Shown: one piece after another, positions 7,055 through 13,503 of the stretch
Layout of the letters: every line of letters begins with the position of its first letter
How positions within the stretch are numbered: position 1 is the stretch's first letter
Assembly: GCA_002428485.1 (NCBI GenBank)
Contig: DIWM01000055.1
Location: 1 to 14,159 of the forward strand
DNA from: Deltaproteobacteria bacterium UBA6106
GTDB taxonomy: Bacteria > Desulfobacterota > Syntrophorhabdia > Syntrophorhabdales > Syntrophorhabdaceae
Direction of reading: 5' to 3'
Length of the DNA: 14,159 bases
Notes under the pieces: model-generated
Told to the model about the DNA's origin: nothing
Databases searched by the model: none
The model's input: only the letters and a program-made list of their open reading frames with translations
Made by a program: the position numbers and the translations under genes

Positions 7055-7639
7055 ATGAGAATCAAACGTGCGGTGGTCAGCGTGTCGAATAAATCAGGCC
7101 TCAATGACCTGGCGGCATGTCTGAAGGATTACGGAGTGGAGGTGCTATCGACAGGCGGTACAAAAAAATACCTTGAAGGCCTTGGCCTGAATCCATTGGA
7201 AGTGAGTTCTTATACAGGTTTCCCGGAGATCATGGACGGGAGGGTAAAGACGCTCCATCCAAAGATACACGGCGGGATCCTTAACATACGCGACAACGCA
7301 GAACATCAAAAGGCGATGGAAACCCTCGGCATCAAGCATATCGATATGATCGTGGTAAATCTTTACCCCTTCAAAGAAGTTGTCAGCAAGGGGTGCACTT
7401 TTGAAGAGGCGATAGAGAATATCGACATTGGCGGCCCATCTATGATCAGGGCATCGGCAAAAAATTTCAAATACGTGACCGTTGTGGTAGACCCCGATGA
7501 TTACCGGAAGGTGATCGACAATATGAAGGCAAACAACGGCGAGACGACAGAAGAACTGAGATTCTATCTCGCAAAAAAGGTCTTTTCAATAACTTCGGAC
7601 TATGACGGTGCAATTTTCTCATACCTGTCAAAAGTTTAA
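7055..7639 (+). CDS. purH: Stand-alone IMP cyclohydrolase (PurH N-terminal domain only)
   Basis: This 194-residue protein matches the N-terminal, MGS-like cyclohydrolase domain of PurH, which closes FAICAR to IMP in the last step of de novo purine synthesis. Conserved stretches are SVSNKSG at 9-15, STGGT at 32-36, MDGRVKTLHPKIHGGIL at 60-76, NLYPF at 102-106 and ENIDIGGPSMIRASAKN at 121-137, ending with a KVFSITSDYDGAI helix at 175-187. Bifunctional PurH is usually 510-530 residues, with an AICAR transformylase domain after this point. Here the frame stops at the domain boundary and purD starts 17 bases later, so there is no room for a broken C-terminal half. The transformylase must be encoded elsewhere, as a separate PurH-C or PurP-type enzyme. 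The Shine-Dalgarno AAAGGAGG precedes the start. All key motifs are intact, so this is a domain-split enzyme rather than a pseudogene. Confidence 0.92.
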   Translation: MRIKRAVVSVSNKSGLNDLAACLKDYGVEVLSTGGTKKYLEGLGLNPLEVSSYTGFPEIMDGRVKTLHPKIHGGILNIRDNAEHQKAMETLGIKHIDMIVVNLYPFKEVVSKGCTFEEAIENIDIGGPSMIRASAKNFKYVTVVVDPDDYRKVIDNMKANNGETTEELRFYLAKKVFSITSDYDGAIFSYLSKV

Positions 7640-7656
7640 CGCGTAAGGAAGGGTAC

Positions 7657-8937
7657 ATGAACATTCTTTTAATCGGCGGCGGAGGCAGAGAGCACGCCAT
7701 TATATGGAAGCTGTCGCAGTCGAAAGATGTGAAGGCGATATATTGCATGCCCGGCAACGGCGGCATCTCGGATATGGCAGAATGTGTCGCAATTGATCTC
7801 AGCAAGACCGGGGAAATACTTGATTTTTCTAAACGAAAACGCATCGACCTCGTTATCGTAGGCCCCGAGAATCCTCTTGCCGAGGGTATCGTGGACGTCT
7901 TTGAAGAAAACGGGATACCGATATTCGGGCCGAAGAAACAGGGCGCCATGATCGAAGCGAGCAAGATCTTTGCAAAAGAGCTTATGCGGAAATACGAGAT
8001 ACCGACGGCGGCATTCAGGATCTTTGACCGATATGAGAATGCCGGGAGATATCTGGACGGCCTCACGCCTCCCTATGTTATTAAAGCTGACGGCTTATGC
8101 GCAGGGAAGGGTGCTTATGTGATCCAGGACCAGGCGGAAGGCCGGAGCGTTCTGGAAGACCTAATGGTAAAGGGGGTCCATGGGGACGCAGGAAGGAAAA
8201 TTGTTATAGAGGAATATCTCCCGGGGGTCGAGGCATCCTACCTCGCCTTTACAGACGGTACGTCCATGCTTTCACTGCTTACTTCGCAGGATCACAAGCC
8301 GCTGCTCGATGGCGACAAAGGGCCCAACACGGGTGGAATGGGCGCCTATACCCCTATACCATTCGTAAACGACGCTTTGGAACGGGAGATCAAGCTCAGG
8401 ATCATGGAGAGGACAATAGAGGCGATGAGGGACAACGGTATCGTCTATAAGGGCGTACTTTACGGCGGACTTATGCTGAAAGGGAGCGATCCCTATGTCA
8501 TAGAGTTCAACGCCCGTCTCGGCGATCCCGAGACCCAACCCATCCTTTTCAAGATGGAAAGCGACATCCTGCCTATCCTGATGGCATGTATAGAAGGTAA
8601 ACTGTACACGATCAAGGACATCCGGTGGAAGGAAGGCGTCTCAATATGCGTTGTCATTACATCGAAAGGATATCCTGAAAAACCGGAAAAAGGGTTTCTT
8701 ATCAATGGGCTGGAAAAGTTAAAAGGCCGAGAGGATGTTATGGTGTTTCACGCCGGAACCAAAAAGTCAGACAACCGCTATTATACATCAGGTGGAAGGG
8801 TATTAGGCATTACAGCGATAGGCAGCACTTACGAAGACGCAATGAAGCGGGTATACGAAGCAGTGTCAATGATAGATTTTGACGGTATGCATTACAGGAA
8901 GGATATCGGGGCAAAAGCACTTGTAAAAAAAGTCTAA
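7657..8937 (+). CDS. purD: Phosphoribosylamine-glycine ligase (GAR synthetase)
   Basis: This 426-residue protein has the normal length and domain order of PurD, which joins 5-phosphoribosylamine and glycine at the expense of ATP, the second step of de novo purine synthesis. The N-terminal domain begins LLIGGGGREHAIIWKL, with VIVGPENPLAEGI at about 67-79. The ATP-grasp part shows KADGLCAGKGAYV (143-155), QDHKPLLDGDKGPNTGGMGA (211-230) and EFNARLGDPETQ (283-294), which contains the Mg/ATP-binding Glu and Asn. The C-terminal domain ends with the AGTKKSDNRYYTSGGRVLG region. A good AAGGAAGGG ribosome site precedes the start. It sits 17 bases after the IMP cyclohydrolase and 18 bases before the dehydrogenase, clearly the same operon. 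No unusual residues were noticed in the catalytic motifs. Confidence 0.97.
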   Translation: MNILLIGGGGREHAIIWKLSQSKDVKAIYCMPGNGGISDMAECVAIDLSKTGEILDFSKRKRIDLVIVGPENPLAEGIVDVFEENGIPIFGPKKQGAMIEASKIFAKELMRKYEIPTAAFRIFDRYENAGRYLDGLTPPYVIKADGLCAGKGAYVIQDQAEGRSVLEDLMVKGVHGDAGRKIVIEEYLPGVEASYLAFTDGTSMLSLLTSQDHKPLLDGDKGPNTGGMGAYTPIPFVNDALEREIKLRIMERTIEAMRDNGIVYKGVLYGGLMLKGSDPYVIEFNARLGDPETQPILFKMESDILPILMACIEGKLYTIKDIRWKEGVSICVVITSKGYPEKPEKGFLINGLEKLKGREDVMVFHAGTKKSDNRYYTSGGRVLGITAIGSTYEDAMKRVYEAVSMIDFDGMHYRKDIGAKALVKKV

Positions 8938-8955
8938 GGATTACGGAGGACAAAA

Positions 8956-10023
8956 ATGGGCAAAGTATATAACATCGCGGTCATCCCTGGAGACGGGACT
9001 GGCCCTGAGGTCGTTGCAGAGGGAATTAAAGTTGTTGATACCATATCGAAAAAATTAGGCTTTGCCTTAAAGTACACATATTACGACCTCGGAGGAGAAC
9101 GTTATTTAAAAACAGGGGAGATACTGCCGGACAACGTCCTCGATGAGTTAAGGCAATACCATGCGATCTATCTCGGGGCCATAGGCCATCCCGATGTTAA
9201 GCCTGGCGTATTGGAAAAGGGGATCCTCCTGCGCACGAGGTTTGAACTTGACCAGTATATAAATCTCAGGCCGGTGAAGCTCTACGAAGGGGTAGATACT
9301 CCGCTTAAAAATAAAGGGCCGAAAGAGATAGACTTTGTGGTGGTTCGTGAAAACACGGAAGGGTTGTATGCAGGGGCAGGTGGTGTCCTGAAAAAGGGGA
9401 CAATGGACGAGGTGGCCACGCAGGAATCCATAAATACACGAAAGGGCGTCGAGCGCTGTCTGCGATTTGCCTTTGAATATACAAAAAAACGAAACAAAGA
9501 AAGGAAGCTTACATTATGCGCGAAGACAAATGTCCTCACATTTGCCTCCGGGCTCTGGGAGCGTGCCTTTTATGAAATTGCGAAAGATTATCCCGACGTA
9601 AAGACTGATTATGCACATGTAGATGCGACCTGTATGTGGATGGTGAAAAACCCGGAATGGTTTGACGTGATCGTTACCGATAATCTTTTTGGTGACATTA
9701 TTACCGATCTGGCCGCAATGATACAGGGCGGACTGGGTATCGCTTGCGGCGGGAACATCAATCCTGAAGGCGTATCGATGTTTGAGCCGATGGGAGGGTC
9801 TGCCCCAAAATACACCGGGAAGAACGTGATCAATCCCCTTGCAGCGATCCTCGCAGCCGGGATGATGCTTGGGTTTGTTGGTGAACAGGAAGCATCTGAT
9901 ATGATTGAAAAAGCAGTTCAAAAGGCCCTGAAAAAAGATATAAAATCGCTCGAAGCAGGCAAAATGGGTATGGGCACAAAAGAGGTCGGCGATCTTATCG
10001 CCGGATATGTCTTAGCGGTTTGA
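8956..10023 (+). CDS. Isopropylmalate dehydrogenase-family oxidative decarboxylase (LeuB-like)
   Basis: This 355-residue protein belongs to the beta-decarboxylating dehydrogenase family (LeuB, isocitrate, tartrate and homoisocitrate dehydrogenases), which oxidises and decarboxylates a 3-substituted malate with NAD(P). It starts IAVIPGDGTGPEV. Catalytic residues are R95 and R105 (in YINLRPVKLY), R131 (VRENTEGLY), K190 (CAKTNV), D223, and D247 and D251 (NLFGDIITDL). The EKGILL loop at 87-92 resembles the leucine-path enzyme more than isocitrate dehydrogenase. The cofactor loop reads GGSAPKYTGKN and has Lys-Tyr where NAD-type LeuB often has an Asp, so NAD versus NADP is uncertain. 3-Isopropylmalate is the first guess, but leuA, leuC and leuD are not adjacent, and the gene sits behind purD. 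GGAGGA precedes the start. Its last 12 bases overlap the convergent Fis-type gene. Confidence 0.88.
   Translation: MGKVYNIAVIPGDGTGPEVVAEGIKVVDTISKKLGFALKYTYYDLGGERYLKTGEILPDNVLDELRQYHAIYLGAIGHPDVKPGVLEKGILLRTRFELDQYINLRPVKLYEGVDTPLKNKGPKEIDFVVVRENTEGLYAGAGGVLKKGTMDEVATQESINTRKGVERCLRFAFEYTKKRNKERKLTLCAKTNVLTFASGLWERAFYEIAKDYPDVKTDYAHVDATCMWMVKNPEWFDVIVTDNLFGDIITDLAAMIQGGLGIACGGNINPEGVSMFEPMGGSAPKYTGKNVINPLAAILAAGMMLGFVGEQEASDMIEKAVQKALKKDIKSLEAGKMGMGTKEVGDLIAGYVLAV
9987..10003 (-). terminator. Possible weak terminator of the Fis-type gene, inside the dehydrogenase 3' end
   Basis: CGGCGAT and ATCGCCG form a perfect 7-base stem with a 3-base loop. On the minus strand it begins eight bases after the Fis-type stop and is followed by ACCTCTTTTG, a short T-rich tract. 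On the plus strand the nearest T-run begins 20 bases later (10024-10031), too far for a normal terminator. The stem also encodes conserved GDLIAG residues, so it may simply be coding sequence. Confidence 0.3.
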
Positions 10024-10293
10024 TTTTTTTTGAGGCCGTCGGTTTGCATTCCCGGCTGCTTTGACCTTCTTGCTAAGGGTATTCCGGTTAATACCTAATA
10101 GTTTAGATGCTTTCGAAACATTGTTGCCGGACAGCTTCATGGCTGACCCGATAAATACTTTCTCTATAAGGTTCTGTACATTCATGAGAATATTATCGTG
10201 GTCATTTACTTTTGATTTTAGTAGTTTATCTACTATATCTTCAAGTTTTACTTCAACATGTTTATAATACTCATTGATCTTATTATCAACCAT
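10012..10293 (-). CDS. Small Fis-type helix-turn-helix protein
   Basis: This is a 93-residue protein whose C-terminal half is the Fis/NtrC-type DNA-binding domain (SGNNVSKASKLLGINRNTLS), followed by a basic tail (KKVKAAGNANRRPQKKSNR). The N-terminal part, VDNKINEYYKHVEVKLEDIV, is helical and charged and may dimerise. There is no AAA+ sigma-54 activator domain and no receiver domain, so it is a free-standing DNA-binding protein. The start is uncertain: ATG codons at 10386 and 10341 extend the frame to 124 or 109 residues, but none has a Shine-Dalgarno, and the added residues look unrelated to the family and fall in very A+T-rich sequence. I chose 10293 for these reasons. The gene points away from the VOC operon and converges on, and overlaps by 12 bases, the LeuB-like gene. 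It may regulate itself or the divergent operon; this is inference. Confidence 0.78.
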   Translation of the reverse strand: MVDNKINEYYKHVEVKLEDIVDKLLKSKVNDHDNILMNVQNLIEKVFIGSAMKLSGNNVSKASKLLGINRNTLSKKVKAAGNANRRPQKKSNR

Positions 10294-10400
10294 GGATAAG
10301 CTCTGTTTTTTGGGAGATGAAATATTGTAGCATAATTTCATTTTTTTAGGTGCAAATAATTTAGTTGACAAAGAATATAATTGCATATATTTTTAATCTA

Positions 10401-10418
10401 TATTGTATATTGTATACA
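10401..10418. promoter_or_regulatory. Tandem TATTGTA repeat and TGTATACA palindrome between divergent genes
   Basis: The 240-base region between the Fis-type start (10293) and the VOC start (10534) has no gene and is strongly A+T-rich. It contains two adjacent copies of TATTGTA (10401-10407 and 10408-10414), followed by bases that complete the 8-bp palindrome TGTATACA at 10411-10418. This is a candidate operator or promoter region for either gene. A TATACT at 10481-10486 could be a -10 for the plus-strand operon, though no good -35 is visible. Confidence 0.3.
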
Positions 10419-10533
10419 TTTTCGAAGTCTAATAAGCGAGGCTATCTTTTGTTTGTATCTTTTTTAAACCTGTATTGTTCTATACTTATTCACAAAAGAA
10501 TATGAAATTAGCGATGACATGAGGTGATAAAAG

Positions 10534-10953
10534 ATGAAGATAGAAAGGATCGATCATATCTGCTTTGCGGTAAAGGACCTCGAAGAGACAAAGAGGGTGT
10601 ACAGAGAAGATTTCGGTTTGGTGCCATCCTGCGAATACGCCGCTGATTCAGAAAAGATAAAAGTTTCAAGGTATTACATTGGAGAGGTGGCCGTTGAGTT
10701 CATAGAATCCACGGCGTCGGACGGTGAAGTGGCCAAATTCATTGATAAAAGAGGTGAAGGCGTTTTCCTTATTTCTTATAAGGTTGACGATCTTTCCAAA
10801 GCGATGAAAGAGTTGGAAGATAAGAACGTTAATCTTATCGATAAAAAACCGAGAGAACTTTTCGGAACCCGGTACGCCTTTGTACACCATCCCAATAAAC
10901 TTCAGGGAGTACTCACCGAACTCCTGGAAGGAGATTTTGACATAAATAAGTAA
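10534..10953 (+). CDS. VOC-fold protein, methylmalonyl-CoA epimerase-like, lacking a metal ligand
   Basis: This 139-residue vicinal-oxygen-chelate protein is closest in pattern to methylmalonyl-CoA epimerases: IDHICFAVKDLEETKRVY at the start, KRGEG and YKVDDL in the middle, HHPNKLQGVLTELLE at the end. Of the usual metal ligands, H8, an acidic residue in the second strand (E55) and E129 are present. The usual RGEGLHHIAF motif reads RGEGVFLISY (74-83), so both histidines are replaced by F78 and L79. An ordinary epimerase with a bound divalent metal is therefore doubtful. It could be a related lyase or isomerase, or a binding protein. GAGGTGA at 10521-10527 supports the start. It appears to be the first gene of an operon with the oxidoreductase downstream (47-base gap), and no mutase or carboxylase genes for the methylmalonyl pathway are in view. 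Confidence 0.8.
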   Translation: MKIERIDHICFAVKDLEETKRVYREDFGLVPSCEYAADSEKIKVSRYYIGEVAVEFIESTASDGEVAKFIDKRGEGVFLISYKVDDLSKAMKELEDKNVNLIDKKPRELFGTRYAFVHHPNKLQGVLTELLEGDFDINK

Positions 10954-11000
10954 TGACGATGCGCAATACATATAAAATAATTAGGTTTTAAGGAGGTCGA

Positions 11001-12146
11001 ATGAAGGCACTGGTAATGGGCGGAACAGGAGGTATGGGGCAGGGGGTTGCCCGGGACCTCATTAAACAAGAACAGATCAAGCAGGTTATCCTCGGTGACA
11101 TCAATACGGACCCGGGCAGGGTACAGGATAAGTTGCGCGTCAGCGAAAAGGTGTCGCTCGTGAAGATCGATGTGAATGATCACAAAGGCATGGTCAGTGC
11201 GATCAGGGATGTGGACGTTGTCATTAACTGTGCAGGGCCGTTCTATAAAACGGCTGTGGCGGTTGCCAGGGCAGCAGTCGAGGCAAAGGTCAATTATATA
11301 GATATTTGCGATGATTATGAGGCCGTCCCCATCCTTTTTTCTTCCGCCGATATTGATAAAGCTGCCAAAGAGGCAGGAATAACCGTTCTGACAGGCATGG
11401 GATCGGACCCGGGAACAAACAACGTACTGGTCAAATGGTACGCCAATCAAATGGACCGTGTCGACGAGATACACTTGTTCTGGGTGGTAAGTATCGCCGA
11501 ACTTGCCGGTGCGGCCTGGGATCACAGCCTTCATATGGTCACAGGCAAAATACCACAGTATCTTGATGGCAAGCTCGAGTATGTAGAAGGCGGCACCGGA
11601 GAAGAGACGGCTGAATTTCTCCCGCCTCTCGGCACCTGTGTTGTGCGCTATGTAGGCCATCCCCAGCCCATTACCATACCGCGGTATATCGATGGGGTAA
11701 AGAAGGTGGTTATCAAAGGTGCGCTCATACCATCATGGGTGGATGAGCTCATCAAGGAGCAAAAAGAAACAGGCTTTCTCAGCACAGAGCCTGTAGAGGT
11801 GAAGGGCGTTAAATTAACACCCTACGACCTGACATTGCGGCTTTGGGACACTATCCCCAGGAACAGGGATAACGGGCCCGCCGCTTCCGGCTTAAAGGTC
11901 ATTGTCAAAGGGGAGCGGCAGGGAAAGGGGGTCACATATACGGCAGATATAGTGGGAAGGATGGCGCCGGGGACAGGCCTCCCCGCGTCAATCGCAGCCT
12001 TGATGATGTTTGCAGGCGATGTCAAGGTCAAAGGCGTGGTAGCACCGGAGGGCTGCATCGACCCTGTGAAATTCCTCAAAGAATTAATAAAGAGGGGTGC
12101 AAAAATACATCAAACAGAGACGATATCTTCTTTGTTCACACTGTGA
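11001..12146 (+). CDS. Saccharopine dehydrogenase-like NAD(P)-dependent oxidoreductase
   Basis: This 381-residue protein has a Rossmann domain with the dinucleotide motif GGTGGMGQG at 7-15, followed by VDVVINCAGPF (71-81), VNYIDICDD (97-105) and TGMGSDPGTNN (131-141). These are diagnostic of the saccharopine dehydrogenase / carboxynorspermidine-synthase-like group, whose members make or split secondary amines between an amino acid and a carbonyl compound, or act on related imines. The C-terminal catalytic part is less conserved, so the substrate is not predicted. The length suits a single-domain bacterial member. AAGGAGGT at 10990-10997 is a near-perfect ribosome site. The class III aminotransferase starts 38 bases downstream, suggesting both act on the same amino compound. 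True lysine-pathway saccharopine dehydrogenase cannot be excluded, but the context does not support it specifically. Confidence 0.83.
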   Translation: MKALVMGGTGGMGQGVARDLIKQEQIKQVILGDINTDPGRVQDKLRVSEKVSLVKIDVNDHKGMVSAIRDVDVVINCAGPFYKTAVAVARAAVEAKVNYIDICDDYEAVPILFSSADIDKAAKEAGITVLTGMGSDPGTNNVLVKWYANQMDRVDEIHLFWVVSIAELAGAAWDHSLHMVTGKIPQYLDGKLEYVEGGTGEETAEFLPPLGTCVVRYVGHPQPITIPRYIDGVKKVVIKGALIPSWVDELIKEQKETGFLSTEPVEVKGVKLTPYDLTLRLWDTIPRNRDNGPAASGLKVIVKGERQGKGVTYTADIVGRMAPGTGLPASIAALMMFAGDVKVKGVVAPEGCIDPVKFLKELIKRGAKIHQTETISSLFTL

Positions 12147-12183
12147 CAGAATATTTTAAACGTATATAAAAAGGAGGGTGCTC

Positions 12184-13440
12184 ATGAAAGAAACTGAAAG
12201 ACTGAACATAACAAAAAGCCTGGAACTTTTTGAAGAGGCAAAGACATTAGTTCCCGGCGGAGTCCTGGGAGCGAGGAAACCTGGCGATTTCATCATGGGA
12301 GAGTACCCGATCTTTCTTGAATATGGCAAGGGTTGCAGGTTGACCGATGTTGACGGTAATGAATACATCGACTTCCTCTGCGGTTACGGGCCTATTATCC
12401 TTGGCTACAGAGAGGAAGAGGTTGATGATGCGGTCATAAGGCAGATAAAGGACAAAGGTTTCTGCTTCTCGCTTACCCAGCCCTACCAGAATGAACTGGC
12501 AAAAAAACTGAACCGGCTTATACCCTCTGCGGAACTGAGCATCTTTCTTAAGACCGGCTCAGATGCCACAACGGCAGCCATCCGCATCGCCAGGGCCTTC
12601 ACAGGTAAGGTAAAGGTAATGCGCTGCGGATACCACGGCTGGCATGACTGGTGCGTCGAGATGAAAGGGGGAATTCCTGAAAAGTTCTATGAGGATGTTT
12701 ATGAATTTCATTATAACGATCTCGGTAAGCTCGAGGAATTGATGGCAAAGCATGGCAACCAGACAGCGGCCATCATCATGACCCCCTTTGGGCATCCGCT
12801 TCATCAGAAGATGCAGATACCAAAGCCGGGGTTCCTTGAGGGCGTACGGGAGATTGCAAATAAGTACGGAGCGGTCCTGGTCTACGATGAGGTCCGCACC
12901 TGCTTCAGGCTCAGGATGGGGGGTACACAGGAGCTTTACGGGGTAACACCAGATCTCACGGTCCTCGGCAAGGGGATGGCGAACGGGTATGCAATAAGCG
13001 TTGTTACCGGGAAAAAGGATGTTATGATGGCGGCGGCATCGAAGCTTTTCATCTCATCCACCTTTTTCCCCAACAGCGACGGGTATATCGCAGCCCTGAA
13101 AACCATTGAGATCATGGAGAGGGAAGGGGTCATTGAAAATATCTGGGAGAAGGGCGAGCGCTTTGTGAAAAAGATCCAGGCCCTCATCGACAAGTATGAC
13201 ATCGGCGCTGAACTGAGCGGTGTAGCGCCAATGTTCTTCATAACCTTTTCAGACAGCGATCCTGCCATGCTGAAGGAAAAACGTACCGATTTTTACACCC
13301 AGATGATCCGTAAAGGCTTCTTTTTTACGCCGCACCATCATGCATATATCAGCTACCGCCATACCGAAGAAGACCTGAGTCTGGCACTAAAGGCAATGGA
13401 TGAATCCATGGCGTACGTAAGCGAAAAATATAAAAAATGA
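12184..13440 (+). CDS. Class III PLP-dependent aminotransferase (GSA aminomutase-like)
   Basis: This 418-residue enzyme belongs to the class III aminotransferases in the branch that includes glutamate-1-semialdehyde aminomutase. Visible features are GSDATTAAIRIARAFTG (115-131) for cofactor phosphate binding, GYHGWHDW (139-146), VYDEVRTCFRL (223-233) with the Asp that contacts the pyridine ring, and LGKGMANGY with K253 as the Schiff-base lysine. HemL itself is unlikely, because the usual GTLSGNP segment is replaced by SSTFFPNSDGY and no other haem genes are near. It more likely moves an amino group to or from a catabolic or peptide-derived substrate. The start at 12184 is chosen over the in-frame GTG at 12178, because AAGGAGG at 12171-12177 gives a six-base spacing to this ATG. 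It lies in the operon with the saccharopine-dehydrogenase-like gene and the Mo-hydroxylase gene. Confidence 0.86.
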   Translation: MKETERLNITKSLELFEEAKTLVPGGVLGARKPGDFIMGEYPIFLEYGKGCRLTDVDGNEYIDFLCGYGPIILGYREEEVDDAVIRQIKDKGFCFSLTQPYQNELAKKLNRLIPSAELSIFLKTGSDATTAAIRIARAFTGKVKVMRCGYHGWHDWCVEMKGGIPEKFYEDVYEFHYNDLGKLEELMAKHGNQTAAIIMTPFGHPLHQKMQIPKPGFLEGVREIANKYGAVLVYDEVRTCFRLRMGGTQELYGVTPDLTVLGKGMANGYAISVVTGKKDVMMAAASKLFISSTFFPNSDGYIAALKTIEIMEREGVIENIWEKGERFVKKIQALIDKYDIGAELSGVAPMFFITFSDSDPAMLKEKRTDFYTQMIRKGFFFTPHHHAYISYRHTEEDLSLALKAMDESMAYVSEKYKK

Positions 13441-13503
13441 GTTTGATAGGAGCGGAAAGGAAAGGTAAAATATGCGATGTCCATGTTTCTTAAGGGGGTA
13501 TCT

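Noticed and set aside
8097..8450. Open frame of 117 residues inside purD
   Set aside because: It lies in another frame of a strongly conserved gene and its product is Gly/Arg-rich without any recognisable pattern.
8956..10023. Isocitrate dehydrogenase
   Set aside because: The cofactor loop looks similar, but the substrate loop and overall length suit the LeuB/tartrate-type branch better.
10012..10386. Longer 124-residue version of the Fis-type protein
   Set aside because: The extra 31 residues start in A+T-rich sequence without a ribosome site and show no family similarity; kept only as an alternative.
10902..11660. Long minus-strand open frame of 252 residues opposite the saccharopine-dehydrogenase-like gene
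   Set aside because: It is antisense to a well-supported gene with a near-perfect ribosome site; its Cys/His-rich composition is typical of a shadow frame.
12184..13440. HemL, glutamate-1-semialdehyde aminomutase of haem synthesis
   Set aside because: The class III fold and lysine fit, but the HemL-typical GTLSGNP segment is absent and the context is catabolic.
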